The notes under the pieces: generated by a model
The model's input: the letters and a program-made list of their open reading frames with translations, nothing else
Databases searched by the model: none
What the model was told of the DNA's origin: nothing
Position numbers and translations under genes: made by a program
From: Desulfosporosinus hippei DSM 8344
GTDB taxonomy: Bacteria > Bacillota > Desulfitobacteriia > Desulfitobacteriales > Desulfitobacteriaceae
Assembly: GCF_900100785.1 (NCBI RefSeq)
Contig: NZ_FNCP01000011.1
Span: 1 to 64,000, forward strand
Reading direction: 5' to 3'
Length of the DNA: 64,000 nt
Shown: piece by piece, positions 34,294 through 43,972 of the stretch
Position numbering within the stretch: the first letter of the stretch is position 1
How the letters are laid out: each line of letters starts with the position of its first letter

Positions 34294-36513
34294 TCATGCC
34301 TTAGGCAGGGGGTTTTTATAATAGTTATAGATTCCAATCAGAATGGAACTGGCAACGTTCTTATGAAAGTTAGGGTTCTGTAATCTAGCTTCCTCATAAG
34401 GGTTAGATATGAAGGCTGTTTCTAAAAGGATTGCAGGCATGGTGGTGTTGCGTAAAACATAAAATCCTGCTTGTTTAAGTCCGCGGTTATTAGATTTAAT
34501 CGTACCGATTACAGCAGATTGGATGCTATTAGCTAAATGTTGGCTGGCAAAGTTTTGAGGGTTATCTTGAGAATAATAGGTTGAGGTACCTTGAATATCG
34601 GATTTTGTATTTGCATCATTATGGATACTGATAAATAAGTCTGGCTTTGCGTTATTTGCTAGGTTAACCCGTGCTTGTAGATCTTCAATTTCAGAGTAGT
34701 TTTCACAAGGTGAGATATCTTTATCTCTAGTAAGGATAACGGTAGCGCCGGCTTGTTTTAGGGTGTCCCGTAAGGCTAGTGCAATCGCTAAAGTGTTATT
34801 TTTTTCATAGGTTTTAGAAGGGCCGATTGCCCCTGTATCCGGGCCGCCGTGACCGGGGTCAATCATGATTGTCTTTCCAGACAATGCATTGGCTGGAATT
34901 CCTTCAAAAGGATTGATCAGTACTTCTGTGGATGGGTCATAAGTTGTTGCGGGAGGATCAGAGGGATTAGTCGGAGGAGTAGGGACGTCATCGTCACCTC
35001 TTGAAGGCACCTTAATTTCTGAAGGTAGGGAAGGAAAAGCCTTCAGATTGTCAGGGTATTTGGAAGGAGACTTTCCTTCGATAATATTTTGAGCGTAAGA
35101 GCCGATAATACCTGTTCCCCCTAAAATATTAACTTTACCATTGGGAGTTAAATTAATGGTTGGAGAAGTTGGAGGTGTTTCTATGTTTGTTCCGGCAAGT
35201 ATTACATATTGAGCGGAAATCCAACCGGTCTGGGATTGGTAGGTTGTCTTATACCAGTCCCCTTGCTGCTCTATAAGCTCAACAGATGTATCCTTCGGTA
35301 TTGTGACAAGCATTTTTCCGTCGGAAGAGGGCGTCTCTCTAAGATTTAAGCCCCCTGAGGCACTGGTTATCCCCTTTTTTGCTATAACGCTGAGATAGTT
35401 AGCAGATACCCAGCCTGTTTTCGATTGATAGCTGGCTTTATACCATTGGTCTTGCTTTTCGATTAGATTAATTGTCGTTCCTGTTGGAATCGTGATAAGT
35501 ACGTTTCCGGTGGAGGAGGGGGTTTCCCTAAGATTTAAGCCTCCTGAAGCTGTGACTGTTCCTTGATTTAGAGAGTTATTGTTTGGAGATCCTTGAGTTG
35601 GAGGCTCGACTTTCATATGTTGACGCATAATACTGTAAACTGCAGGAGGAATATCGTCTTTTTCTGTAAGTAAAAGGGGTGCGTTAGATTTAGAGGCAAG
35701 TACAGTTCCCGCTACAGCATCCGGAAATGTGATGCCCGAAGCTAAGAAAAGATCATTTGACTGATATGCATCTTTCATAAAGGAGACGACCTTCGCATTT
35801 GTTTCGTAACGATCATAGCCGCCTAAACGAGTTTCAATAACGAAGCTATGCTTAGATAACTCTTTAGAAGGAACAACTACTTCTCCTCCTATTACAATTA
35901 GATGTTTTGGAGCATTATCTTGATAATATTTAATGACGGAATCAGGCAGAGTGGTAGAGGTAAGGACGATTGGGATCTGTTTTATTCCCGCATAGGTTGC
36001 GGCGGATAAAGCATCGGGGAAATTATCTCCATTGGCAAGAATCATTGAATCACTGTATAACTCTTTAGCCAGAAGAACAGATGTTTCATAACGATCTATT
36101 CCTCCGATTCTATCCCAGTGTAAAGATAATCCTTCAAGTTCTTTTTCAATGGCCGGTTGTAAGCAAGCAGTACCGCCTAGGAGGATCACTCTATCCGGTG
36201 ACAAACGCTGCAGCTCTTTAATAACTCGAGGGTCGATTGTGTCGCCTTTAGTCAGTAAAATAGGTGCATTTAAGCTTACAGCAAAAGGAGTTGCCGCTAT
36301 AGAATCGGGATAATCATTATTTTCACACAAAATTACGGTTAGAGCGGAGTTCCATCCTTTTTGTGATATCTTAAGAGCTGTTTCAACTCTATCTTGTCCT
36401 GCAATACGTTCGGAAGTAAAGGCTAAGGGGCTTGCTTGTGCAATTAGAGGTGCACATAAGGCGAATGCAAGCGTAGTAATGACGGAAAAAATTAGCTTTT
36501 TCAGTTGGTCCAC
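34294..36513 (-). CDS. Secreted N-acetylmuramoyl-L-alanine amidase with CWB2 and SH3b domains
   Basis: 739 residues. A signal peptide (1 to about 28, ending AQASP) is followed by three CWB2 cell-wall-binding repeats (about 35-310; RIAGQDRVETA, RIGGIDRYETS and RLGGYDRYETN). Two near-identical SH3b domains follow (about 322-440, each with SGGLNLRETPSS). A linker of about 100 residues, rich in Pro, Thr and Asp, leads to the Amidase_3 domain (about 550-735). The zinc site is complete: DPGHGG, YEKNN and SIHND, with the catalytic Glu in LLETAF. It cleaves the amide between muramic acid and L-alanine during wall turnover. The GTG start touches its AGAGAGG site with no spacer, so the exact start is doubtful. 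Confidence 0.92.
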   Translation of the reverse strand: MDQLKKLIFSVITTLAFALCAPLIAQASPLAFTSERIAGQDRVETALKISQKGWNSALTVILCENNDYPDSIAATPFAVSLNAPILLTKGDTIDPRVIKELQRLSPDRVILLGGTACLQPAIEKELEGLSLHWDRIGGIDRYETSVLLAKELYSDSMILANGDNFPDALSAATYAGIKQIPIVLTSTTLPDSVIKYYQDNAPKHLIVIGGEVVVPSKELSKHSFVIETRLGGYDRYETNAKVVSFMKDAYQSNDLFLASGITFPDAVAGTVLASKSNAPLLLTEKDDIPPAVYSIMRQHMKVEPPTQGSPNNNSLNQGTVTASGGLNLRETPSSTGNVLITIPTGTTINLIEKQDQWYKASYQSKTGWVSANYLSVIAKKGITSASGGLNLRETPSSDGKMLVTIPKDTSVELIEQQGDWYKTTYQSQTGWISAQYVILAGTNIETPPTSPTINLTPNGKVNILGGTGIIGSYAQNIIEGKSPSKYPDNLKAFPSLPSEIKVPSRGDDDVPTPPTNPSDPPATTYDPSTEVLINPFEGIPANALSGKTIMIDPGHGGPDTGAIGPSKTYEKNNTLAIALALRDTLKQAGATVILTRDKDISPCENYSEIEDLQARVNLANNAKPDLFISIHNDANTKSDIQGTSTYYSQDNPQNFASQHLANSIQSAVIGTIKSNNRGLKQAGFYVLRNTTMPAILLETAFISNPYEEARLQNPNFHKNVASSILIGIYNYYKNPLPKA

Positions 36514-36737
36514 CCTCTCTTATATGAAGTTATGAAGATTATATCATAAAAGCTAACAGGGTTTGATGAATTTAGATAAAGTTCATCTAAAAATAGGACG
36601 AAAGACCCCCTTGGTTTTGAACAAACATCGACAATATAGATTAAACAAAAAATTATGAAACAGCAGGAAATAATAACTCAATGTCGAAGGATATATTCAA
36701 ATAAACTAGCTAAAAAATACCAAGCTGGTAAAATACC

Positions 36738-36893
36738 TATTACAGGTGCCCCGATAGGGAGAATAGGGAATCAGGTATTAATCCTGAGCGGACCCACCAC
36801 TGTGAGAAGGGAGTCTCGTACATTGGCCACTGGCTTCGGCTGGGAAGGCGTGCGGTGATGATGAACTTTGAGCCAGAAGACCTGCCTGTAATA
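36738..36893 (+). promoter_or_regulatory. Cobalamin riboswitch
   Basis: P1 is a perfect 9-bp helix TATTACAGG (36738-36746) with CCTGTAATA (36885-36893). Conserved elements are present in order: AATAGGGAA (36762-36770), GAGCGGACCCACCACTGT, GCCACTGG near 36826, GGGAAGGCG near 36842, GATGATGAA, and the B12 box GCCAGAAGACCTGCC (36872-36886). This matches the adenosylcobalamin/cobalamin riboswitch consensus well. It lies about 230 bases before the ubiD gene. Confidence 0.92.
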
Positions 36894-36898
36894 TACGA

Positions 36899-36966
36899 TA
36901 AGCCTGTTTTCAGGCTTTGGTGGACGATGGTAAAGCCCCCAGTCAATGACTGCGGGCTTTTTCTAT
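36899..36966 (+). terminator. Terminator in the riboswitch expression platform
   Basis: A short hairpin AAGCCTG/CAGGCTT (36900-36917) is followed by a strong terminator, AAAGCCC...GGGCTTT (36932-36960) with an inner CAGTC/GACTG and a T run. In the usual design it would form when cobalamin is bound and switch downstream genes off. From here to 37120 there is only an AT/G-mixed spacer with no gene. Confidence 0.8.
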
Positions 36967-37120
36967 CGTCTTTTTTTGGTTTTCCGTAAGGGCTCTTGAA
37001 GAATTGGATTTGCCTGGGAGGTGTTAATTATTCGAATCAGGCGCGTGCTGGAGATGGATGAGGGGAATTAGTGGGGATTATCGGTTCAAATGGGTCAGGA
37101 AAAAATAGGAGGCGTTTTTT

Positions 37121-38494
37121 TTGGAACAGGATTTGAGATCGTTTATAGAGCAAGTAAAGCAGCAAAATCCCAGGGAGGTTGTTCATGTCCAAGAGGAAAT
37201 TGATCCCAAGTATGAGATTAGTACTTTAATCATGGAATTAGAAAAGGCTCGGCGTTATCCATTGACGATATTTGAAAATGTCAAAGGACATGATATTTCG
37301 GTAGTTACGAATGTTTTAGCTCCCCGTGAACGTTTAGCGTTAGCAATGGGGGTTCATCCCAATGATTTGGCCGCTGAATTCTCCAAGAGAATTAATCAAA
37401 GAATTGAACCTGTTGAGGTACAGGAAGCTCCTTTTCGGGAGAATGTTTTTGTGGGCTCGGAGGTTGATCTGTACAAGCTGCCGATTTTAACCCACTTTCC
37501 CATCGATGCAGGGCCATATATCACAGCCGGATTAGTGATTGCTAAGGATCCACTGACGGGCGCTGATACCGCAGGTTATCACAGGATGCAATTAAAAGGA
37601 AAAGACAAATTGGGGATTAGCCTCCATTCCCGGCAACGGCTGTGGGAGTATTTTCGACGCTCTGAAGAACTGGGGAAATCATTGGAGGCAACGATCGTAC
37701 TAGGTATTCATCCCAATATTTCTATGGGATCAATGGCTTTGATTCCTTATGATCTCGGTAAATTCGCAGCAATGGGAGGGCTATTTGGGGCTCCGCTGGA
37801 GGTTGCCCGCTGCCATACTGTGGATCTGATGGTTCCGGCCTATGCTGAAGTGATTATTGAAGGGGAAATCGTAGCTGGAGAACGAGAATCGGAAGGGCCT
37901 TTTGCAGAGTTTACAAATTACGCCTGTTATCGCAGTACGGAAAATATCTTTAAGGTTAAAGGGGTTCAGTATCGAACCAAACCCCTCTATCAGGACATCA
38001 CACCAGGTATGAGTTCGGAGCACATTACTATAGTGGCAGTACAGAGAGAAGGGGATGTGCTAAATGCCTTAAATAGAACTCTTCCGAACATTAAAAGTGT
38101 TCATGCTCCTATATCTGCCTGCGGCCTGTTTCATTGTTATATTTCCATGAAAAAGATTGCTGAAGGACAGGCTCAACAGGCCATTTTTACGGCTTTCTCG
38201 GTTGATCATAATTTAAAAATGGTTGTCGTGGTGGATGAAGATGTAGACGTCTTTGATGAACGTCAGGTGTTATGGGCTATGGCTACCCGGCTTCAAGCAG
38301 ACAAGGGAGTGACGATTGTCCCACAGCATATGGGCATGGGATGTACTCTAGACCCATCAAGTGATGACCTAAGTCGGACTGCTAAGATGGGAATTGATGC
38401 GACTAAACCACTTCAAGGGTTTGCCCCTACTGTAACAATGTCAGTTGAAGTGCAGAATCAAATTCGTCGTTTCCTGGGGTCTTTCGGACTATAA
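37121..38494 (+). CDS. ubiD: UbiD-family prenylated-FMN decarboxylase
   Basis: 457 residues from TTG, preceded by AGGAGG. The UbiD fold is seen across the length: ENVKGHDISVVTNVLAPRERLALAMG near 48, DAGPYITAGLVIAKDP near 130, and the conserved EGPFAEFTNYACYRS near 260 with the acidic active-site residues. UbiD proteins reversibly decarboxylate aromatic or alpha,beta-unsaturated acids with prenylated FMN made by UbiX. No ubiX is visible here. It lies 26 bases before hyuA, suggesting one operon with the two hydantoinase-type genes under a cobalamin riboswitch. Confidence 0.9.
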   Translation: MEQDLRSFIEQVKQQNPREVVHVQEEIDPKYEISTLIMELEKARRYPLTIFENVKGHDISVVTNVLAPRERLALAMGVHPNDLAAEFSKRINQRIEPVEVQEAPFRENVFVGSEVDLYKLPILTHFPIDAGPYITAGLVIAKDPLTGADTAGYHRMQLKGKDKLGISLHSRQRLWEYFRRSEELGKSLEATIVLGIHPNISMGSMALIPYDLGKFAAMGGLFGAPLEVARCHTVDLMVPAYAEVIIEGEIVAGERESEGPFAEFTNYACYRSTENIFKVKGVQYRTKPLYQDITPGMSSEHITIVAVQREGDVLNALNRTLPNIKSVHAPISACGLFHCYISMKKIAEGQAQQAIFTAFSVDHNLKMVVVVDEDVDVFDERQVLWAMATRLQADKGVTIVPQHMGMGCTLDPSSDDLSRTAKMGIDATKPLQGFAPTVTMSVEVQNQIRRFLGSFGL

Positions 38495-38519
38495 ATGACT
38501 TGAAAGAAGAGGAGAATAG

Positions 38520-40625
38520 ATGTTTATAGTTGCAGTCGATGTAGGCGGAACCTTTGCTGATTTTATTGTTTGTGATGAGGGGGGATGTGCCGCTACTGCA
38601 AAGATTCCGTCTAGTATTGAGAACCCCCTTCAACCAATTATTCGTGGTTTGAATGAACTAGCGGAGCAGTTCAACATTCCACTTGAAGAATTTCTTGCCC
38701 AGACCGAAAAGTTTACTCACGGAACCACTGTCGGTATAAATGCTCTGCTGCAGGGCCAAGGAGCAAAAACGGCCCTCATCACAACTGAGGGATTTCGTGA
38801 TGCTTTAGAATTACGGCGTTCACGTTTAAATGAGCAATGGGATTTTAGTGTTTCTCTGCCTTCGGTTTTAGTTCCTCGTCATCTGCGGATCGGTTTGAGG
38901 GAACGTATGGATTACCGGGGCGTGTCAGTTAAACCTGTTGACAGAACACAAATTCCTATGCTTGCGGAGTTTCTCCGTCAAGAAGAGGTGGAAGCTGTCG
39001 CAGTTTGTTTGCTGTTTGCTTGTCGAAATCCGAAGCATGAAGTTGAGTTTAAAGAACATCTTCAGGAACTTTTGCCGAATGTATTTGTCACACTCTCCTC
39101 GGAATTGTCTTCTCAGCTTGGAGAATATGAACGCACTTCGACAACCGTCTTAAACGCTCGTTTAAGCCCCATTCTCGGAAATTACTTACAAGACTTGCGG
39201 GCGCATTTGCGAGCTAAAGGACTGCGGGTTCCTATATCGATTGCTCAAAACAACGGCGGCCTTACTGACTTAACTCAAGCAGGCAGACGTGCAGTAAACA
39301 CTTTGTTTTCTGGTCCGGCTGGAGGAGTAAAAGGAGGGTGGATCCTGGCCCGGGAGCAAGGGTTATCTGACTTGGTGGTTGGGGATATGGGGGGGACGAG
39401 TTTCGATGTTTCTTTAATTCGGCAAGGTATGATGGAACTAACCCCTCAAGCAGAGATCGCAGGATACCCAGTCCAACTTCCTATGCTAAATATTCATACT
39501 GTAGGGGCTGGCGGAGGGAGTATTGCCTGGTTGGACAAGGGAGGGATGCTGAAGGTTGGTCCACAATCTGCAGGTGCTAAGCCCGGTCCGGCATGCTATG
39601 AGTTAGGTGGTCAAGAGCCAACGATCACGGATGCTGCCTTGATCATGGGGTTGATCGATGATCGGAGTTTTTTAGGTGGTCGGATGGTCTTAAATAAAGA
39701 ATTAGCTTATGCTTCCATCGAAAAGAATATTGCCAAACCGTTAGGGCTATCTGTTCCAGAAGCAGCCTATGCTATTTATCAAGTAGCCCTTTCCTTAATG
39801 GCAGATGCTGTTTACTTAATGACTGTTAAGAAGGGATATGACCCGCGTTCCTTCGCCTTGGCGGCTGTTGGAGGCGCTCTGCCCTTATTTGCAACTGCAT
39901 TAGCTAAGGGAGTGGGGATAAGGCAAGTTGTGGTTCCGGAACTTGCCCCGGTTTTTTGTGCTCAGGGGTTGTTTCACTCGAACTTTCAGTTCGAGGGTTT
40001 GCGCAACCTTTATGAAGTGTTAGGCGAAGTCCCCTTTCTAAGTTGGAGTAAGGCTATGCTGGAATTGAGATTTCAAGCAGATGAAGAACTATCTCGTTTG
40101 GGGGTAGGTGAGGATCAGCGTGAATACAGGTGGTCTGCAGATCTAAAGTATCCGGATCAACATCACGAAATCAATATTCCCGTCAGAGGTATTGTAAGCG
40201 ATCCAGAAATTTGGCCCCAGCTTGCTAAAGAGTTTCATGAAGCTCACGAAAGACTTTATGGTTATTGTCAGCCTGAGAAGTCATTAGTTTTAGTTAATCT
40301 CCGACTGGTTGCTCAAGAGAAGGAAAGGCTTCCACAGAGCGCAATGGATCCTAGAATTGAGGAAAGCTTTATAAATGCCAATAGTATAGCAGGGGAAAAC
40401 AATACTGCTTTACCAACAAGTATTGAAATGAAAATGGTCTATCTACATGGGGGCTTTCGAAAAGTGGAAGTATTCCATTGGAAAGATTTAAGGAATGGGA
40501 TGGATTTACGAGGTCCTGCCTTGATAAAAAAGGAATATACGACTATTTTATTAGAAGAGAATTGTCAGGCAAAACTAGATGAGGCCAAGAACTTAATCAT
40601 TAATATTGGAAAGGACAGGCATTAA
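38520..40625 (+). CDS. hyuA: Hydantoinase/oxoprolinase family, A-type subunit
   Basis: 701 residues. Two ATP-binding ASKHA-type signatures are present, VDVGGTFADFIV at 5-16 and GDMGGTSFDVSLI near 289, with FTHGTTVGINALLQ near 65 and SGPAGGVKGG near 265. These match HyuA, also the alpha subunit type of acetone and acetophenone carboxylases. Such enzymes use ATP to phosphorylate a carbonyl or enol before ring opening or carboxylation. It is followed 2 bases later by hyuB. Whether it is a hydantoinase or a ketone carboxylase cannot be decided by eye. Confidence 0.9.
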   Translation: MFIVAVDVGGTFADFIVCDEGGCAATAKIPSSIENPLQPIIRGLNELAEQFNIPLEEFLAQTEKFTHGTTVGINALLQGQGAKTALITTEGFRDALELRRSRLNEQWDFSVSLPSVLVPRHLRIGLRERMDYRGVSVKPVDRTQIPMLAEFLRQEEVEAVAVCLLFACRNPKHEVEFKEHLQELLPNVFVTLSSELSSQLGEYERTSTTVLNARLSPILGNYLQDLRAHLRAKGLRVPISIAQNNGGLTDLTQAGRRAVNTLFSGPAGGVKGGWILAREQGLSDLVVGDMGGTSFDVSLIRQGMMELTPQAEIAGYPVQLPMLNIHTVGAGGGSIAWLDKGGMLKVGPQSAGAKPGPACYELGGQEPTITDAALIMGLIDDRSFLGGRMVLNKELAYASIEKNIAKPLGLSVPEAAYAIYQVALSLMADAVYLMTVKKGYDPRSFALAAVGGALPLFATALAKGVGIRQVVVPELAPVFCAQGLFHSNFQFEGLRNLYEVLGEVPFLSWSKAMLELRFQADEELSRLGVGEDQREYRWSADLKYPDQHHEINIPVRGIVSDPEIWPQLAKEFHEAHERLYGYCQPEKSLVLVNLRLVAQEKERLPQSAMDPRIEESFINANSIAGENNTALPTSIEMKMVYLHGGFRKVEVFHWKDLRNGMDLRGPALIKKEYTTILLEENCQAKLDEAKNLIINIGKDRH

Positions 40626-40627
40626 CT

Positions 40628-42367
40628 ATGATTGCCAAAATAGATGAAGTAATCGAGCGGGCAGTGATTGCCAATCGTATGGACACCATTACCAAAGAAA
40701 TGGGCTATGCTCTAGAGCGGTCGTCCCGTTCCCCCATATTTGCTGAGGCATGTGATTTCGCCTGTGGAATATGTAACGGTGATGGAGACTTAGTATCCCA
40801 GATTAATGGAATACCTATTTTAGCGGCTGCGGGGACCTTTAGCATAAAAGAAGTGGTTCGAAAATACTCGGGGCAAGTTGAAGAAGGGGATGTCTTTATC
40901 ATCAATGATCCCTACCAAGGAGGTAACCACCTCCCTGATATTGGGATTATCACGCCATTGGTTGTGGATGAAGAAGTTATCTTCTACTGTGTAAGCAGGG
41001 CTCATCACGGAGATATCGGTGGGTCTGTAGCTGGGAGTTACAATGCCAAAGCAACGGAGATTTTTCAGGAGGGGCTTCGCATTCCACCCATTAGACTTGT
41101 CAGTAAAGGGCAGGTTATTAGCGAGGTAATGGATCTCATCACCCGAAATGTCAGAAATCCTGACATGCTGCAAAATGATTTGTGGGCGCAAATAGGCGCT
41201 AACAAGATCGGGGTAAGGCGCCTGAAAGAATTAATCCATACCTACTCTCCCTCTAAGGTAAAGGAGACGGTGGGATGTCTCTTAGACCATGCTGAAGGAC
41301 TCACAAGACAAGCCATTAAGGAGTTGCCGGATGGGGACTATGTGGGTGAAGAATGGGTGGATGATGATGGTTTTCAACTAAATCCCATTAAAATAAAGGT
41401 TACGGTTAGAATTCGTGGAGAAGGAATGACCCTTGATTTTAACGGTACTGATCCTCAAGTCAAAGGCTTCGTCAACTCAGCATTTGTGACAAGTACAACA
41501 GCTGCTTGGATTGGTGCTCTTTGGGCACTAGGTTCTGAGATTCCTCGAAACAGTGGAGCCTTTCGAGGGATTAAGGTAGTATTGCCGGAAGGTAGTTTAG
41601 TCAATCCTAAGGATCCGGCCCCGGTTACCTTAAGTACATTGACCCCGGCAAGTGAAATAATAAGTGCCATATTTCAAGCCTTAAGTTCTATTGAAGGGGT
41701 ACAATTGCCGGCAGGGTTTGGACGTTATTGTGGGCCATCATTTTACGGCCTTGACCCTCGCACTCAGGAATTTTATGTAGGCTTCGCTTTTTGTGCCTTG
41801 GGTTCCGGCGGCGGAACCGCAAGCAGGGATGGGTATCCTTATATGGCCCCTTTATCAAACTATGGAGGAGTACGTGCTCCCAACATTGAAGCCAACGAAA
41901 TTCAATACCCCCATTTAACTTTGGGTCATGAAATGGAAACCAATACCGCCGGCTCCGGAAAGTGGAGAGGGGGGGCAGGAATTCGTTATAGCATACTGTT
42001 TCAAGGGGAACCGACTAATATTGTGATGTTCGGGGATGGGATGAAAATCCCTCCGTTTGGAGCGGCCTCAGGGAAGTCTGGAAGTTTAAACTATGTTGAA
42101 ATAAAAACTGTGCAAGGAGAGACAATTTGTCTTGCCAGTAAAGAAAGTACCCGTTCTTTAGCACACGGTACGATACTAACGGTTGTCTCATCAGGAGGCG
42201 GGGGCTGGGGGGATCCTTGGCAGAGAGATCCGGAGAGAGTATGGCGAGATGTCTTGGATGAAATTATTACAGTGGACAAAGCTGAGCAAGACTATGGGGT
42301 TTTGATAGGGCAAGAAGGTGTGGATTGGGCAGCAACCAATGATCGTCGTTCAGGGAATCAGCGGTAA
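40628..42367 (+). CDS. hyuB: Hydantoinase/oxoprolinase family, B-type subunit
   Basis: 579 residues. NDPYQGGNHLPDIGIITPLV near 94 is the HyuB hallmark, with SRAHHGDIGGSVAGSYNAKATEIFQEG near 120 and GGGTASRDGYP near 397. The C-terminal SSGGGGWGDP is also typical of the family. It would act with HyuA as a heteromer. Its end overlaps the convergent protease gene by 10 bases. Pairing with ubiD suggests a pathway in which a carboxyl group is moved by one enzyme and a carbonyl is activated by the other, which is an inference. Confidence 0.9.
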   Translation: MIAKIDEVIERAVIANRMDTITKEMGYALERSSRSPIFAEACDFACGICNGDGDLVSQINGIPILAAAGTFSIKEVVRKYSGQVEEGDVFIINDPYQGGNHLPDIGIITPLVVDEEVIFYCVSRAHHGDIGGSVAGSYNAKATEIFQEGLRIPPIRLVSKGQVISEVMDLITRNVRNPDMLQNDLWAQIGANKIGVRRLKELIHTYSPSKVKETVGCLLDHAEGLTRQAIKELPDGDYVGEEWVDDDGFQLNPIKIKVTVRIRGEGMTLDFNGTDPQVKGFVNSAFVTSTTAAWIGALWALGSEIPRNSGAFRGIKVVLPEGSLVNPKDPAPVTLSTLTPASEIISAIFQALSSIEGVQLPAGFGRYCGPSFYGLDPRTQEFYVGFAFCALGSGGGTASRDGYPYMAPLSNYGGVRAPNIEANEIQYPHLTLGHEMETNTAGSGKWRGGAGIRYSILFQGEPTNIVMFGDGMKIPPFGAASGKSGSLNYVEIKTVQGETICLASKESTRSLAHGTILTVVSSGGGGWGDPWQRDPERVWRDVLDEIITVDKAEQDYGVLIGQEGVDWAATNDRRSGNQR

Positions 42368-43200
42368 AGAGAATCGGTAAAAGACTTTGAGATATCCAAC
42401 GAATACATCATCAGAATGGCCAGTGCGGCGATCAGTAAAAGATAAGAAAAACCGATCTTTAATCTGAAACTAGGTTCAACAAAGAGATATTGGGCAGTTT
42501 CTGATTTTTTTTGATACATTGTGAAGACTTCATAAATTCCAAAGAATACGATTATCAACAATACGTAAGCGTGGAGCTTCCAAATTAGAAAGAGAGCCAT
42601 AACTAACCCAATCAGCCAAATAAATGGTGAGATTGCCTTGGAAATTCGGCCTCCATCTAATGAACCAAAGGGAAGTAGGTTGAAGAGATTTAGGAAGGCA
42701 CTAAGATAGGCTAACCCTGCCCAGTAATGGTTATTGGTTAGCATATAAAGTCCAATACACACTAGCGTTATAAATGCACCTGCTAATGGTCCGCCAATGG
42801 CAGTTATTGCTTCCTCACGAACACTTTTAGGCATAGTCTTCATTTTTATGAAAGCACCAAGGAAGGGAATAAAGGTTGGGGCCGAGACATCCAACCCAAG
42901 TCGCTTACTTGTCAGGTAATGCCCCATTTCATGAACGAAGATGACAGCAACAAAGCCCAGGGCAAATAACCATCCATAGAATTGAGCATAGAGAACGACG
43001 GTCAAGCCCATACTTATGAAGGTTCCTGCAAACTTAGAGGCTTTAAGCAGTGTGAAGAGCAGTTTACCAATTACTGCTAATTTACTGAAATTAAGTAGTC
43101 CTAGTAGTGCTGTGATAAGAATGCTAAAGATCGTTTTAGAATTCTTCTTTTTAGATTTTAATAGGTAATCGTCTTTAAGTTTGTCCTCGTCATTTAGCAT
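42358..43200 (-). CDS. Site-2 protease family (M50) membrane metalloprotease
   Basis: 280 residues with about six hydrophobic segments. The zinc motif HEMGH lies in FVHEMGHYLTSKRLG near 90, and the second Asp-containing motif is SLDGGRISKAI near 178. This is the intramembrane protease layout of M50 peptidases such as SpoIVFB and RasP. There is no PDZ domain. An N-terminal Lys-rich cytoplasmic tail (1-25) precedes the first helix. The substrate is unknown. AAGGGGTGACCAC lies just before the ATG. Confidence 0.88.
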   Translation of the reverse strand: MLNDEDKLKDDYLLKSKKKNSKTIFSILITALLGLLNFSKLAVIGKLLFTLLKASKFAGTFISMGLTVVLYAQFYGWLFALGFVAVIFVHEMGHYLTSKRLGLDVSAPTFIPFLGAFIKMKTMPKSVREEAITAIGGPLAGAFITLVCIGLYMLTNNHYWAGLAYLSAFLNLFNLLPFGSLDGGRISKAISPFIWLIGLVMALFLIWKLHAYVLLIIVFFGIYEVFTMYQKKSETAQYLFVEPSFRLKIGFSYLLLIAALAILMMYSLDISKSFTDSLYR

Positions 43201-43515
43201 TTAGTGGTCACCCCTTAATATCACATACTTACTAGTTTTATTGCTGTTTTTATCTCTTATTCCTAAAGAGTTACTGGTATGCAGAATTAGTTGGTTGTAG
43301 GTTGATAGTGTTTCTTCATAATCAATTAAGTTGGAAGTTGTTAAAGATTTTGTTATTATATTACTAATGTAGATCTGGCTTGATTTCTTGATTAGAACCA
43401 GTTCTAAACTTAGCTTAGCATAAAATCCAAGAAGATCAAAAGACTTAGCTTATTCTATTGCAATAGTTTCTTCAGAGAATTATTTAGTAATTGTGAAAAG
43501 AAGAGGGGTATTTAA
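43201..43515. other. Divergent intergenic region with a small palindrome
   Basis: This gap between the protease gene and the next ORF is AT-rich. The only structure I see is the inverted repeat TTAGAAC-CA-GTTCTAA (43392-43407), which has operator-like size and could bind a dimeric repressor. Confidence 0.3.
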
Positions 43516-43803
43516 ATGTTTAAAATAACCGAAGATTGCCTTGAGAAAAAGACCTTCACCGAATACTTCAGCTCAGATGCCGAGAAAGGAACCGAGGAAT
43601 TTGAAGAGCTGATAAGAAAGTTTGAATCAGAACCACAGTACCAATTTCGTATGTGTGACTATGATGGAGAAGTCTTCTATATTGGCTATTCTGATGATTG
43701 TACTCATAAGAACGGTTTTGATCCCCTTGATATGTATGGAGAATACTATGGTTGTAAGGATATCCAGTACTTAAATGAAAAGGGAGAATATAAAAGACTC
43801 TAA
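43516..43803 (+). CDS. Hypothetical acidic protein
   Basis: 95 residues, very acidic and aromatic (a run of Asp, Glu, Tyr), with three Cys (RMCDYDG, DDCTHKNG, YYGCKD). No signal peptide or membrane helix. I do not recognise the family. AGAGGGGT precedes the ATG, and a terminator follows, so it is a single-gene unit. The composition looks like a small folded cytoplasmic protein. Confidence 0.65.
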   Translation: MFKITEDCLEKKTFTEYFSSDAEKGTEEFEELIRKFESEPQYQFRMCDYDGEVFYIGYSDDCTHKNGFDPLDMYGEYYGCKDIQYLNEKGEYKRL

Positions 43804-43822
43804 AATTTTTGCATCTCCCATC

Positions 43823-43868
43823 ACCCCCATTGAGATTACCTGAGTAAGGTTAAGGGGGGGATTTTTTG
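43823..43868 (+). terminator. Terminator after the acidic hypothetical gene
   Basis: CCCCC (43824-43828) pairs with the G run at 43854-43860, with additional internal pairing, followed by ATTTTTTG. Confidence 0.75.
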
Positions 43869-43972
43869 TCATTGTGACATTGCCGGGAGAAGAAATATGA
43901 AGACGAGAAAAAGTTTATAATTTGTTAATAAATTGTTTAGATATAATAAAGAAAGTTAGTTTAAAATAACTA

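Noticed and set aside
36655-36858. 67-codon ORF
   Set aside because: It runs through the cobalamin riboswitch aptamer, whose conserved elements explain the sequence.
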